Assembly (NCBI GenBank): GCA_035310125.1
Contig: DATGEP010000201.1
Coordinates: 1 to 64,000 of the forward strand
Direction of reading: 5' to 3'
DNA length: 64,000 bases
DNA from: DATGEP01 sp035310125
GTDB taxonomy: Bacteria; Chloroflexota; Ktedonobacteria; Ktedonobacterales; JADMIN01
The position numbers were made by a program, and so were the translations under genes. This document shows positions 28,491 to 37,531 of the stretch, piece by piece. The notes beneath the pieces were generated by a model, which saw only the letters and a program-made list of their open reading frames with translations, had not been told where the DNA came from and made no database searches. Numbering within the stretch: the stretch's first letter is position 1; the number at the start of each line of letters is the position of its first letter.

Positions 28491-29222
28491 ATGGACTCGC
28501 ACGTGACAACGACAAAAGCGCCCACCTCGCGGAGCGCCGCGCAAGGCGGCGACCGGCTAACGCGGTGGCTGCTTATGGGCGGGGTGGTCGGGCCGGCGTT
28601 GTTCGTCGTCGTATTACTTGTCGAGGGCGCGACGCGGCCGGGCTACAGCGCGTGGCACCAGTTCGGCAGCGAGCTGAGTTTGAGCAGTCAGGGATGGGAG
28701 CAGGTCGCCAACTTCCTCATGTGTGGGCTGCTCTGCCTCGGCTTTGCCGCGGGACTGCGGCGGGCGCTGGGCAGGGGCAAGGGGGCGGTCGCGGGGCCGA
28801 TGGCGCTGGCGGTCTTCGGTGCGGCCCTGATCGCCGCCGGGATCTTCAAGACCGATCCAGGGCTGGGCTACCCGCCGGGTGTGCCCGCTCTGACCAGCCC
28901 GACGCCTCACGGCGCGGTACATGCTCTGGCGGGCCTGTTCGCCTTCGTCTCACTAGGGGTCGCGTGCTTCGCGCTGGCGCGGCGGTTCGCGGGAGACGCA
29001 CGCTGGCGCGGCTGGACGGCATACTCCATCCTGACCGGCGTGGTCGTCGTGCTGTCGCTCGTCTTCAGCAACGTTCCGTCGCTGTCCGATTTTGCCGGTT
29101 TGATCCAGCGCATCGGCATCATCACCGGTTGGACGTGGATCGTCCTGCTCGCTCGTGGGTATCTGCTGCGCCAGACCCACCCATCGGCCACTGCGGCGCA
29201 TTCCTTAGCGGGCCAGGACTGA
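28491..29222 (+). CDS. DUF998 family integral membrane protein
   Basis: A 243-residue protein with about six transmembrane helices: WLLMGGVVGPALFVVVLLVE at about 26-45, then FLMCGLLCLGFAAGL, AGPMALAVFGAALIAAG and three more near the C-terminus. Conserved DUF998 features include SELSLSSQGW after helix 1 and FKTDPGLGYPPG. The function of DUF998 proteins is unknown to me. ATG 28491 was chosen as the first start with a purine-rich site (GGAAGGGAA) about 11 nt upstream. GC content appears higher than in the decayed region before it. It ends convergently with pyrG, with a shared hairpin between them. Confidence 0.8.
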   Translation: MDSHVTTTKAPTSRSAAQGGDRLTRWLLMGGVVGPALFVVVLLVEGATRPGYSAWHQFGSELSLSSQGWEQVANFLMCGLLCLGFAAGLRRALGRGKGAVAGPMALAVFGAALIAAGIFKTDPGLGYPPGVPALTSPTPHGAVHALAGLFAFVSLGVACFALARRFAGDARWRGWTAYSILTGVVVVLSLVFSNVPSLSDFAGLIQRIGIITGWTWIVLLARGYLLRQTHPSATAAHSLAGQD

Positions 29223-29273
29223 TGGGCCGCCCATCATCGCTGCTGCCTTCCCAATAGCAGCGTACATCAAAGC

Positions 29274-29308
29274 ACATCCCCTCTCCGATCTAGCCCGGGA
29301 GGGGATGT
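29274..29308. terminator. Bidirectional hairpin between DUF998 gene and pyrG
   Basis: ACATCCCCTC and GAGGGGATGT pair as a 10-bp stem between convergent stops at 29222 and 29321, a position suited to terminating both transcripts. Confidence 0.65.
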
Positions 29309-29320
29309 GAATACACATGA

Positions 29321-31024
29321 CTACTCCGCGAGGCTACCCGCCACCGCCGTCTCGGCCTGGGCATCGTGACCGTTGGCGACATGGCGCGCTGGCTCTTCGA
29401 CGGGCCGCGCCCCTTCACGCGAGCGGCGCAGCGCCGCCGCCACGAACTCGCGGAACAGCGGATGCGGGCGCGTAGGGCGGCTCTTGAACTCCGGGTGAAA
29501 CTGCGTGCCCACGAACCATGGATGGTCTTTCAGCTCAATGATCTCAATCAGGCGACCATCCGCCGAGCGTCCGCATAGAACCATGCCCTCTTTCTCCATG
29601 CGCTTACGATACGCATTGTTGAACTCGTAGCGGTGGCGGTGGCGCTCGAAAATGATTGGCTGGCCGTACGCCTGCTCCACCTTGCTGCCAGGCGCCAAAC
29701 AGCACACCCACTGGCCCAGCCGCATCGTGCCGCCCTTATCAGCCACATTGCGCTGATTCACCATCAAATCAATCACCGAATTGTGGCCGTTCGCGTCGAA
29801 CTCGGAGCTGTTCGCGTCCTTCAGGCCCAGCACATCGCGGGCGAACTCGATGACGGCGACCTGCATACCGAGGCACAAGCCCAGGTATGGGATGCTTTCC
29901 TGGCGGGCCAGCCGCGCCGCCATGATCTTGCCCTCGATACCGCGGTTCCCAAAGCCGCCCGGCACGATTATGCCGTCAGCAGCCCGTAGCAGCGGCTCGT
30001 AGTCCGCCCAGGCCGTCTCAATCGTCTCGGAGTTGACCCACTCGATTTCGATATCCACGCCATTTGCCCAACCCGCGTGGTGCAGCGCCTCCACCACCGA
30101 GAGGTACGCGTCGTGCAGGGCGACATACTTGCCCACCAGCGCGATGCGTACCGTCGGCTTCGTCGCCTCGATGCTCGCCACGAGCTGGCGCCACTCGTCC
30201 AGCTCGGCGGCATGCTCTGGATGCAGGCGCAGCGTTTCCACGAGATAGTCGCCAAGCCCCGCGCTCTCCAACATCAGCGGCACTTCGTAGATGCTGCTGG
30301 CCGTCACCAGGGGAATCACCGCGCGTTGCTGGATATTACAAAAGAGGGCGATCTTCTCGCGGATATCGTCACTGACGGGGTAATCCGAGCGGCAGAGAAT
30401 AACGTCCGGTTGGATGCCAGCCCGCAATAACTCTTTGACGCTGTGCTGCGTCGGCTTCGTCTTCAGCTCTCTCGTAGCGCCGATGTAGGGCAGCAGCGTC
30501 ACATGGATGTAGAGCACATCGTCGCGCCCGACTTCACTGCGCATCTGACGGATGGCCTCCAGGAACGGCTCACCCTCGATGTCACCGACGGTGCCGCCGA
30601 CCTCGCAGATCACCACATCGGCGCCAGTGGTAGCGGCCTGTTCTTTGATGCGCGCTTTGATCTCATTGGTAATGTGGGGAATGACCTGTATCGTGCCACC
30701 AAGATATTCGCCGCGCCGCTCCTTGGCGATGACATTGGCATAGACCTGACCTGTCGTCACATTGCTTGCCTGGCTGGCGGCCTCATCGGTAAAGCGCTCG
30801 TAATGCCCCAGGTCAAGGTCAGTTTCGGCGCCATCGTCGGTGACAAAGACCTCACCATGCTGATAGGGAGACATTGTGCCTGGGTCTACATTGATGTACG
30901 GGTCCAGCTTCATAATCGCGACGGACAATCCGCGGCTCTTCAGCAACCGCCCGATGGACGCGACAGCGATCCCTTTACCGACGGAAGACGCTACGCCGCC
31001 CGTAACAAACAAGAACTTCGGCAT
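29321..31024 (-). CDS. pyrG: CTP synthase
   Basis: A 567-residue CTP synthase forming CTP from UTP, ATP and glutamine. The synthetase half begins with KFLFVTGGVASSVGKG and has KLDPYINVDPGTMSPYQHGE. The glutamine amidotransferase half has GGFGNRGIEGK, the nucleophilic Cys in PYLGLCLGMQ, and the His/Glu pair in GTQFHPEFKSRP. The start is ATG 31024 because the family N-terminus begins there; the frame remains open for 83 non-conserved codons upstream. A C-terminal tail of about 35 residues extends past the usual end. Confidence 0.97.
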   Translation of the reverse strand: MPKFLFVTGGVASSVGKGIAVASIGRLLKSRGLSVAIMKLDPYINVDPGTMSPYQHGEVFVTDDGAETDLDLGHYERFTDEAASQASNVTTGQVYANVIAKERRGEYLGGTIQVIPHITNEIKARIKEQAATTGADVVICEVGGTVGDIEGEPFLEAIRQMRSEVGRDDVLYIHVTLLPYIGATRELKTKPTQHSVKELLRAGIQPDVILCRSDYPVSDDIREKIALFCNIQQRAVIPLVTASSIYEVPLMLESAGLGDYLVETLRLHPEHAAELDEWRQLVASIEATKPTVRIALVGKYVALHDAYLSVVEALHHAGWANGVDIEIEWVNSETIETAWADYEPLLRAADGIIVPGGFGNRGIEGKIMAARLARQESIPYLGLCLGMQVAVIEFARDVLGLKDANSSEFDANGHNSVIDLMVNQRNVADKGGTMRLGQWVCCLAPGSKVEQAYGQPIIFERHRHRYEFNNAYRKRMEKEGMVLCGRSADGRLIEIIELKDHPWFVGTQFHPEFKSRPTRPHPLFREFVAAALRRSREGARPVEEPARHVANGHDAQAETAVAGSLAE

Positions 31025-31276
31025 GACAGTGCCCCCTACTGCACCTGGCCCGGCAGACATTTCCGGTTCGACATCACCCATTCGTATGCTGTGCCGGTTC
31101 CTCCAGCGCGCGACCAGCACCCGTGTGCCAGCCACGTCATACGTCCCATTAGCTTTCGTATTCGCTTTGGCGTTTGTTCTCGCCCCTTGGCTCACTAAAG
31201 CCGGAGCACTTGCGCGAGCTTCAATCCCGTCCCGCCTACGCACCGTCAGTGTATAGTCGAGACATCCCTCCAAAGA

Positions 31277-31315
31277 GGAGGGGCTAGGAACCCGTCATTC
31301 GGGTCTAGCCCCTCC
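31277..31315 (-). terminator. Terminator hairpin of the MBL-fold gene
   Basis: GGAGGGGCTAG and CTAGCCCCTCC pair over 11 bp, with an inner ACCCG/CGGGT stem above a 2-nt bulge. It lies 12 bp after the stop of the minus-strand hydrolase gene, followed by TCTTT in that direction. Confidence 0.75.
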
Positions 31316-31326
31316 ATTCTGCTTGC

Positions 31327-31974
31327 TCACCCGCGAAAGGTGAGGAGTATCACCTGCGGTTCGGTTGGCAGACTCGCCTTCGTAATCGCCACTTTCGGCA
31401 GCGGTTCCGGAGCTTCGACGCTCATCTCCCGCAGAAACTTATCTACCGGATCGAGCTGCGAGCCATTGGGCTTAAACGCTGGCGTGGCGTAATGCATCGG
31501 CACGATGATGCGCGGCTCGATCTGCGCGACCACCTCGACCGCGCTCGCGGCATCAAGCGCGGCGCCACCGCCTACCGGGATGAGCAGCACATCGGCGCCG
31601 CTCAGCGCCTCCTGGGCAGCATCGTCCAGTGGACCACCCAGGTCGCCCAGATGACAAATCTGCACCTCATCCATCGTAATGAGATATGCCGTGTTGCGCC
31701 CCAGCACACGCCCCCGCTCGCGGTCGTGATAGGTCTGCACGCCCGAGATCAAAATCTGCTTGACCTCGTATTCGCCTGGCCCATCCAGCACCTTCGGCTC
31801 GCCATTGATCGCTTTGACATAGTCATGCCCGGGATGGTGGTGACTGATGGTGAGGATGTCGGCGGAGGGACGACCGAGCGAGTACCCGGTTGCCGGTGCG
31901 GGAGGATCGGTGATGAGAGTGGCATCTCTGCCACGAAGGCGGAAGCACGAATGCCCCAGCCAGGATAATTCCAT
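31327..31974 (-). CDS. Metallo-beta-lactamase-fold hydrolase (UlaG/UPF0173-like)
   Basis: A 215-residue MBL-fold protein. It begins MELSWLGHSCFRLRGRDATL, has the metal motif as ISHHHPGHDYVKA (HxHxGH variant with Pro), a second region CHLGDLGGPL and IIVPMHYATPAFKP near the C-terminus. This is the arrangement of small UlaG-like hydrolases of unknown substrate. Catalysis on phosphodiester or lactone substrates is only a family-level guess. The ATG at 31974 has no strong ribosome site. A terminator hairpin follows the gene. Confidence 0.82.
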   Translation of the reverse strand: MELSWLGHSCFRLRGRDATLITDPPAPATGYSLGRPSADILTISHHHPGHDYVKAINGEPKVLDGPGEYEVKQILISGVQTYHDRERGRVLGRNTAYLITMDEVQICHLGDLGGPLDDAAQEALSGADVLLIPVGGGAALDAASAVEVVAQIEPRIIVPMHYATPAFKPNGSQLDPVDKFLREMSVEAPEPLPKVAITKASLPTEPQVILLTFRG

Positions 31975-32118
31975 GCGTTCTGGTCCCCTGATGGCCCCAA
32001 CGACGTAGGCGGGGTATCGTCAGCGCGTGCGCCTCCCGTTCCCCGCCCTAACGGATAGTCTACCACATGGCCGCTCAGTCGCACAAGGTTTTCCGGACCG
32101 TTTATGGAGTACTTTCGA

Positions 32119-32424
32119 TCAGGATTGCTGCTCCGATTTCCAGGTGCGGAAGAGCCGCAGGAGCTCCTGTGTGGCGGGTTCCTGTTCCACTACCGCCATC
32201 CGCTCGTCGAGCCTACCGAGGGCGTGCACTATCACATCTACCTGCTCCACATAGGTCACACAGGGAGGGCACGTCGCTAAATGCGCCTCGAACCGCGCTC
32301 GGTCGTGTTCTGGAAGCAGCCCTTCCTGGTAGGCAGTCACCAGCTCCACTAGCTCTTTGCAGGTCAACTCTTCGCCGTCGCTCGCCGCCTGCTCGGCATG
32401 TGCCCCTTGTGCATCCATAGTCAT
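32119..32424 (-). CDS. Soluble zinc-binding anti-sigma factor
   Basis: A 101-residue protein with a zf-HC2 / ZAS motif: Cys in LTCKELVEL near residue 22 and HLATCPPC near 48-55 (H-x3-C-x2-C). There is no transmembrane helix, so it resembles soluble RsrA-type redox or metal-responsive anti-sigma factors rather than membrane-bound ones. Its ATG overlaps the stop of the sigma factor gene (ATGA), which implies cognate partnership and stoichiometric synthesis. The signal that releases the sigma factor is unknown; thiol oxidation is a reasonable guess. Confidence 0.82.
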   Translation of the reverse strand: MTMDAQGAHAEQAASDGEELTCKELVELVTAYQEGLLPEHDRARFEAHLATCPPCVTYVEQVDVIVHALGRLDERMAVVEQEPATQELLRLFRTWKSEQQS

Positions 32425-33152
32425 CGCTCCTGCTCGAAGTAGTGCTCCAGCGCTCGGCGGACCCGTGAACGCGCACGATGCAACAGCACTCGTTGATTCG
32501 TCTCGGTAAGTTGCAGGAGATTACACACTTCTGTGGACGACAATCCCTCGATATCGCGCAGCGTAATGACTTCGCGCTGGCTATCCGGCAGCGCGGCAAC
32601 CGCTCGTTCGAGGTAGGCGCGCGTTTCCCCGGCCAGTGCGGCGTCCTCCGGCGAGACGCTCCACGCCCTGGGTGGCGATATCCACCAGCCGCGCTGACTG
32701 TCACCCTCCAACGACTGAAAACGATCAGGATCTACCGCAGGCTCGTCGTCATCAGCGGCGTTCCATACGTCTGAGAAAGGGATCAGCCGCCCTTCGCGCT
32801 CTGCGCTCGTTTTGGCGCGATTGATCAGTATGCGGAAGATCCACGTCTTGAGCGAGGCGCGTGCCTCAAACTTATCAATGCCTTTGAGAACGCCTAGCCA
32901 GGTATCCTGCACCACTTCCTGCGCAACCGCCGCATCATGCACATACGTCAGCGCGAGGCGATGAAGCGATGGCTGGTAGCGACCAACCAATGTCGCAAAC
33001 GCCGCCTCGTCACCGCCACGGAGCGCTTCCAGAAGCATCTGATCCTCGGCTTGACGTGATGCCGGGGTAGCTGCCGCACCGGAGGCAGCCAATGTCCCTT
33101 GGGTCAAACGTCTGCCATCGGGCGGAGAGAAGGAGACAGCGTCAGAGTCCAT
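32421..33152 (-). CDS. ECF-type RNA polymerase sigma factor
   Basis: A 243-residue ECF sigma factor. Region 2 spans about residues 38-105 (DEAAFATLVGRYQPSLHRLA and TWLGVLKGIDKFEARASLKT), followed by WIFRILINRAKT. Region 4 is near the C-terminus (YLERAVAALPDSQREVITLR, then IEGLSSTEVCNLLQLTETNQ). The linker between the two regions is long, about 55 residues, and rich in acidic residues and Trp. ATG 33152 was chosen for a GGGAGA site; longer starts add low-complexity residues. The downstream overlapping gene is its anti-sigma factor. Confidence 0.9.
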   Translation of the reverse strand: MDSDAVSFSPPDGRRLTQGTLAASGAAATPASRQAEDQMLLEALRGGDEAAFATLVGRYQPSLHRLALTYVHDAAVAQEVVQDTWLGVLKGIDKFEARASLKTWIFRILINRAKTSAEREGRLIPFSDVWNAADDDEPAVDPDRFQSLEGDSQRGWWISPPRAWSVSPEDAALAGETRAYLERAVAALPDSQREVITLRDIEGLSSTEVCNLLQLTETNQRVLLHRARSRVRRALEHYFEQER

Positions 33153-33507
33153 AGACAAGTCTCTCCCTTCTCTGTTCAGACATCGCGCTCTACCTCGCCA
33201 ACGTTCGGGAGAGGTGGTCGCACTCGCGACTTCAGTATACCTTACGTGGCACCCTCGCCGAGTGTACATCGTCGCCGTTGAAGGGGCCGAGTCCGACCCG
33301 CTATTTCGCCGTAGCCTGATGTGGCGGCGGGTATATTGTCACCGTTGCTACCGTCGCTATTGCCCCGTTCGCTGAGACGATGGGCTGGCGGCGGTCGGCG
33401 TGTAAAGCCGCTTCCCTATCATGATGCCCTGGCAGAAAGACGCTGAAGCAGGTATACTTGCCCTCGTGCGCAAGAAGCAAAAGCCCAGGGGCAGGGGGCA
33501 GAAGAGC

Positions 33508-34545
33508 GTGCATCCGGATGACCTTGGCGAATTCGAGCTGATTTCCCGCCTCACACACGGACTCGTGACACGACCCGATGTGCTGCTGGGAGTGGGAGAT
33601 GACGCCGCTCTTCTTGATCCAGGGCCAGGCGCGCTGATCGTCGCAACCTGTGATTCCCAGGTGGAGGGGCGTCACTTTCTGCGCCACCTTGCCACGCCAC
33701 ATGAGATTGGGCACAAGGCGCTCGCCGTAAACCTGAGCGACATCGCTGCGATGGGTGCGGAACCGCTTTGGGCGCTCGTCTCACTGCTCTTGCCGCCCGC
33801 TCTAGATGTTGCTATGCTCGACGGCATCTACGCGGGTATGAACGCGCTCGCCCAGCGTTTCGATGTTGCCATCGTAGGCGGCAACGTCTCCGGCACCGAC
33901 GGTCCGCTGGTGCTCGATGTCACGCTGCTGGGCAGAGTTCGACGTGGAGGCGAGCTGCGACGCTCTGGCGCTCGTCCTGGCGACCGGCTACTCGTGACTG
34001 GTGTGCTAGGCGCGGCGGCGGCGGGTGTACTGGCGCTCATCACCGTGCCCGCGGGCCCACAAGTCCCCCAGACGGCGCTAGATGGGGCACGAGCAGCCAT
34101 GACCGCACCGGAGCCTCGTGTGGCCGAAGGGCGAGCGCTGGCACGAACAGGAGTTGTAACGGCGATGCTGGATATCAGCGATGGGTTCGCCGCCGACCTG
34201 GGACACCTCTGCATGGCCAGTGGCGTCGGCGCGGTAATCGAAGCCAGCGCGATCCCGGTGGCAAACGAGGCACGGCAAATCGCCGTAGCGTACGGGCGCG
34301 ATCCAGTGTCGCTGGCGCTGGCCGGTGGCGAAGACTATCAACTGCTCTTCGCGGTGCAGCCCGGCGATGTGGAGCTTGCCAGGGTTGCGGTAGCGGCGGC
34401 GGGCGGGATTGCGCATGACGTCGGCACCGTGACCGAGGCCGACCTCGGTTTGCGCTTGCAACTGCCGGACGGCGTTCAGCAGCCTCTGGAGCCGCGCGGC
34501 TGGGATCATATGCGCGACAGTGGGGACAGGCCGCTTGGCAAGTAA
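33508..34545 (+). CDS. thiL: Thiamine-monophosphate kinase
   Basis: About 345 residues of the ThiL member of the PurM/SelD-like kinase superfamily, phosphorylating thiamine monophosphate to the diphosphate. It shows DLGEFELISRLT at the N-terminus, GVGDDAALLDPGPGALIVAT with the metal-binding Asp pair, GHKALAVNLSDIAAMGAEPL, IVGGNVSGTDGPLVLDVTL, and AMLDISDGFAADLGHL. No Cys/Sec plus Lys pair near the N-terminus as in SelD, so selenophosphate synthetase is excluded. GTG 33508 has GGGGG 9 nt upstream and gives family length; ATG 33421 would add 29 basic residues. No other thiamine gene is adjacent. Confidence 0.92.
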   Translation: MHPDDLGEFELISRLTHGLVTRPDVLLGVGDDAALLDPGPGALIVATCDSQVEGRHFLRHLATPHEIGHKALAVNLSDIAAMGAEPLWALVSLLLPPALDVAMLDGIYAGMNALAQRFDVAIVGGNVSGTDGPLVLDVTLLGRVRRGGELRRSGARPGDRLLVTGVLGAAAAGVLALITVPAGPQVPQTALDGARAAMTAPEPRVAEGRALARTGVVTAMLDISDGFAADLGHLCMASGVGAVIEASAIPVANEARQIAVAYGRDPVSLALAGGEDYQLLFAVQPGDVELARVAVAAAGGIAHDVGTVTEADLGLRLQLPDGVQQPLEPRGWDHMRDSGDRPLGK

Positions 34546-34603
34546 ATTGCTAGGGATTAGGGACGTACGAGTTGGATGTCGTTGGGTGTGATGGAGGCAC
34601 GGA

Positions 34604-35293
34604 ATGGCCGGAACAATTGAGTTTGTAGAGCGGAGCGGAAGTATCGAAGACGAGATCGCAGGCCTAACCGAAGAGACTACCGAGCTGGCAATTTTGGCCG
34701 AAGACGCATTCAAGAACGCTGCTGCCGCCCTCTATGGGCAGGAGCAAGAAGCTGCTTTCATCGCGATAGAGCATGAGCGGACCTGCGCACAGATGGCCCG
34801 CACGATCCACACGCGCGCACTAACCTTGCTCGCTCGCCACCTGCCTGCCGGCGAGGAGATGAGGCGAATTCTTGAGCTACAACAATTCGCCGCCGAGTTT
34901 GCCCGCATTGCGGAAGATGCGACCACCATCGCCGAGCAGGCGTTGCAGCTTCGTGGCATGGCGGAGATGCACCTCTTGCGCGCCGCTGGCGATGCTCCCT
35001 TGCTCCTGCTTCAGCTCGTGCGCCAGGCATACTTTGAGGTGCGCGGCAGCATCATCGCCACCACCGCGCGCGACATGGCCATTGCGCGCCGGCTCGTCTC
35101 CGAAGATGGCGAGCTCGACCAGCTCTTCCTCGCCTTCAAGCGTGTCGTGAAGGCGACTATTCGTACCGACGTGACGGTGTCTGGCCCTCTCCAGCGACTG
35201 CTGGTGGTTGGAGTGCGGCTGGAAGATATTGGGAACCGCGTCGTTGCCATCTGTCACACACTGCTCTACACGCCACCCCCGACGGCGAACTAG
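34604..35293 (+). CDS. PhoU-like domain protein
   Basis: A 229-residue all-helical protein built of two PhoU-type three-helix repeats. ELAILAEDAFKNAAAALYGQ and the repeat around IATTARDMAIARRLVSEDGE are recognisable, and a conserved E-F-x-R-I-x-E-D element (AEFARIAEDATTIAE) ends the first repeat, with VRLEDIGNRVVAICH at the second. PhoU proteins modulate phosphate transport and PhoR signalling. No pst genes are near, so the partner is unknown. GGAGG lies 6 nt before ATG 34604. Confidence 0.82.
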   Translation: MAGTIEFVERSGSIEDEIAGLTEETTELAILAEDAFKNAAAALYGQEQEAAFIAIEHERTCAQMARTIHTRALTLLARHLPAGEEMRRILELQQFAAEFARIAEDATTIAEQALQLRGMAEMHLLRAAGDAPLLLLQLVRQAYFEVRGSIIATTARDMAIARRLVSEDGELDQLFLAFKRVVKATIRTDVTVSGPLQRLLVVGVRLEDIGNRVVAICHTLLYTPPPTAN

Positions 35294-35303
35294 CTCGTCT
35301 TTC

Positions 35304-35774
35304 TCAAGGCAGTCCTGTAAATGGTTCCGCTCGCGTTTGAACACACTCGATAAGCTCCGCAAGCGCATTTTGCGCGGACAAGCGCGTCTGGATGTCCAGC
35401 GTGGCATCGGCGGCGAACTCGTCTTCGTCCAGCACCTGCGTTTGGCCCTCTGGCGAGACCCACAAGTCCAGCAGCAGATCGCGGCAGGTGACAGAGTCCG
35501 CTGTGATGGTGGCTGGCTCCGCAACATTGCAGTACCAGCCTTTCAGTGTGCTATCCGCCGCGTGAATCTGGAAAATGTTGTACCAGCGGTTGCTGTAGAA
35601 CCACTCGGTGAAGTGGTCGCCTGTCTCGAAGGTCGTATAGCCCAGCGCCAGTGGTCCGCGCGTCCATGTTGCGTGGAGACGCACGCCATCAGGCAGGCGT
35701 TCCGCCAACTCGGCGTCGTACGAGACGACTTCTACGCCCACGGTATTTAGCTTGCGCACAATGTAGCGAGACAT
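35304..35774 (-). CDS. DUF402 (FomD/Ntdp-like) protein
   Basis: A 156-residue DUF402 protein. The family core is visible as HFTEWFYSNRWYNIFQIHAA followed by LKGWYCNVAEPATI and DLLLDLWVSPEGQTQVLDED, where the conserved acidic residues bind divalent metal. Characterised relatives hydrolyse nucleoside tri- and diphosphates or cytidylyl phosphonates, but the substrate here is unknown. AGGAA lies about 9 nt before ATG 35774. Its 3' end is 10 bp from the convergent PhoU-like gene. It may be cotranscribed with the oxidase gene upstream, from which it is 18 bp away. Confidence 0.8.
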   Translation of the reverse strand: MSRYIVRKLNTVGVEVVSYDAELAERLPDGVRLHATWTRGPLALGYTTFETGDHFTEWFYSNRWYNIFQIHAADSTLKGWYCNVAEPATITADSVTCRDLLLDLWVSPEGQTQVLDEDEFAADATLDIQTRLSAQNALAELIECVQTRAEPFTGLP

Positions 35775-35792
35775 GCGAAAGGATTCCTCACA

Positions 35793-37055
35793 TCAAGCGC
35801 CAGCCAGCCGCGCGGGATCAAAAAGATCGGCATCTGGATGCGCTCGCCCCTGGAGCAGATCAGCGACGACCCGCGACGCATGCAGCGCGTAGGCGTTGCC
35901 ATGGCCTGTGTACCCCGCGGCGATATACACGCGAGGCGTGCCAGGTAGACGACCAATGAGCGGCAAGCCATCCGTCGAGAAGGCCATGATGCCCGCCCAA
36001 CGGCGCTCGATGGGCGTATCGGATAATCCCAATGTCTCGTGAACGAAGCCGTCCAGGTGCCGCTGAACGGAATCGGCGGGCGTCTCGTCCAGAGAAGTCT
36101 CAGTCTCAAAGGACTGATTACGCCAGCCACCGACCGCCAGCCGCCCGTCGGCGAGCTGCCGCCAGTATTGATAGCCTTCGTCGGCGTAGTAGGGGCACTC
36201 GAACACACGCTCGGTAACAGGCGCCGTTACAAGCATCTGGCCGCGCGTCGGCGTGATGGTGCGCCCTAGCCAGTCCGCGCCAACCCGCCCGGCAAACTCT
36301 GGCGTCCAGGCATTCGTGGCAAGCAGCAGCGCCCCCGCTGTGATGCTTCCAGCCGCCGTGCGTACGGTGACGAGTTCCTGGCTGGCCTCGATGACCGTAG
36401 CCGGCGACTCTTCGTAAATGATGGCGCCCGCGCGCTCTGCCAGCCGCGCCAGTCCGGCGACGAACCGCGCCGGCTGTATTTCGCCATCGAGGGGGTAGTA
36501 AGCACCGCCGAAATATGCCGCTTGAATGCGCTGTGCCAGCATCGTGCGGTCCACCGGTTCCGCTCGCCATCCATCTTCGCGCATGAGCGGGATGCCGGCC
36601 AGAATCTCCGCCAGCTCGCCCTCGCTCGAGGCAATACGCAGACTGCCGTTCTGCCGAAAGCCACAGTCCCAACCGCTTTCCGCCAGCTCACCAATGCATG
36701 ACCGTGCCAGCTCTGCGTTCGCGACGCTATACCCCCAAATGCGCCGAGTTCGTTCGCGTCCGTAGTGGGCCACGGCGGTGCCATAACTTTCGGACGTCCC
36801 GCTGAGGAGGAAGCCGCCGTTACGTCCACTGGCGCCCGCCGCAACGTACCGCGCTTCGAGCACTGCGACACGTGTGCCGGCTCGCGCGAGCCAGAGCGCG
36901 GCTGACGTCCCTGTGATGCCCGCGCCGAGTATCACGACATCGGCGGTGGTATCGCCCGCGAGCGGCCCACGCGCGCTCCTCGAATTATCAATATCCGCGA
37001 ATTCGGCCTGCCAGTGTGACGTGCTACTCAACTCGTCCTCCCTCGTGCGGTACAT
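35793..37055 (-). CDS. FAD-dependent oxidoreductase of the glycine/D-amino-acid oxidase (DAO) family
   Basis: A 420-residue DAO-fold flavoprotein. The FAD dinucleotide motif is VVILGAGITGTSAALWLARA at about 40-59, then VLEARYVAAGASGRNGGFLL, a substrate-domain segment with GRTITPTRGQMLVTAP, and the C-terminal FAD-binding region DGLPLIGRLPGTPRVYIAAG. This fits the glycine oxidase/sarcosine oxidase-like group; the substrate is not determined. A TTG at 37031 has GGAGG 5 nt upstream and may be the true start; ATG 37055 has the same motif 12 nt away. It is followed closely by the DUF402 gene. Confidence 0.85.
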   Translation of the reverse strand: MYRTREDELSSTSHWQAEFADIDNSRSARGPLAGDTTADVVILGAGITGTSAALWLARAGTRVAVLEARYVAAGASGRNGGFLLSGTSESYGTAVAHYGRERTRRIWGYSVANAELARSCIGELAESGWDCGFRQNGSLRIASSEGELAEILAGIPLMREDGWRAEPVDRTMLAQRIQAAYFGGAYYPLDGEIQPARFVAGLARLAERAGAIIYEESPATVIEASQELVTVRTAAGSITAGALLLATNAWTPEFAGRVGADWLGRTITPTRGQMLVTAPVTERVFECPYYADEGYQYWRQLADGRLAVGGWRNQSFETETSLDETPADSVQRHLDGFVHETLGLSDTPIERRWAGIMAFSTDGLPLIGRLPGTPRVYIAAGYTGHGNAYALHASRVVADLLQGRAHPDADLFDPARLAGA

Positions 37056-37177
37056 TCAAGCGCGGAGCCTCCGCGTCTGTTCTATTCTACCCGCTACGCA
37101 AAGTGGCTATAATGTGATGGCGCTCAGTCGCGGGCGGCGTGAAATGGAGACGGAATCCGGCGAACGAGGAGAACAGC

Positions 37178-37528
37178 ATGGCTGGCCAACAATCCGGCGG
37201 GAAGAATGTGCCCGAGATATCAGTGAGCGAAGCCTGGAAGCGATTGAGCGAAGGCGGCCAGGATACGGTTCCCGCGCTCATTGACGTACGCGAAACGTGG
37301 GAATATCGCAACGGTCATGCTCAGGGCGCCGTCAACATTCCAATGAGCGTATTTCAGACGCGAATCGCTGAAGTACCGACCGACCGCGACGTACTGTTCA
37401 TCTGTCAGGTGGGCGCGCGAAGCATGCAAGTTGCCATGTTCATGCGCGGGCGCGGACTTGAGCGCGCCATAAATGTGGATGGTGGCACCGACGCATGGCA
37501 GGCGCGCGGGCTGCCGATGGAGCGATAA
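37178..37528 (+). CDS. Single-domain rhodanese-like sulfurtransferase
   Basis: A 116-residue rhodanese domain. PALIDVRETWEYRNGHAQGA is the CH2A-like motif, followed by VNIPMSVFQTRI. The active-site loop is FICQVGARSMQVA with Cys in C-x-x-G-x-R-S. The C-terminus has the normal GGTDAWQARGLPMER. Length and loop size suit sulfane-sulfur transfer (GlpE-like). GAGGAG lies about 7 nt before ATG 37178. It is a lone gene that ends 3 bp from convergent murF. A second rhodanese domain is fused to a ThiF protein at 54578. Confidence 0.9.
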   Translation: MAGQQSGGKNVPEISVSEAWKRLSEGGQDTVPALIDVRETWEYRNGHAQGAVNIPMSVFQTRIAEVPTDRDVLFICQVGARSMQVAMFMRGRGLERAINVDGGTDAWQARGLPMER

Positions 37529-37531
37529 GTC

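Noticed and set aside
33508..34545. Selenophosphate synthetase (selD), which the selenoproteins would need
   Set aside because: The kinase motifs fit ThiL and the SelD Cys/Sec-Lys region is absent. The Sec machinery must lie outside the window.
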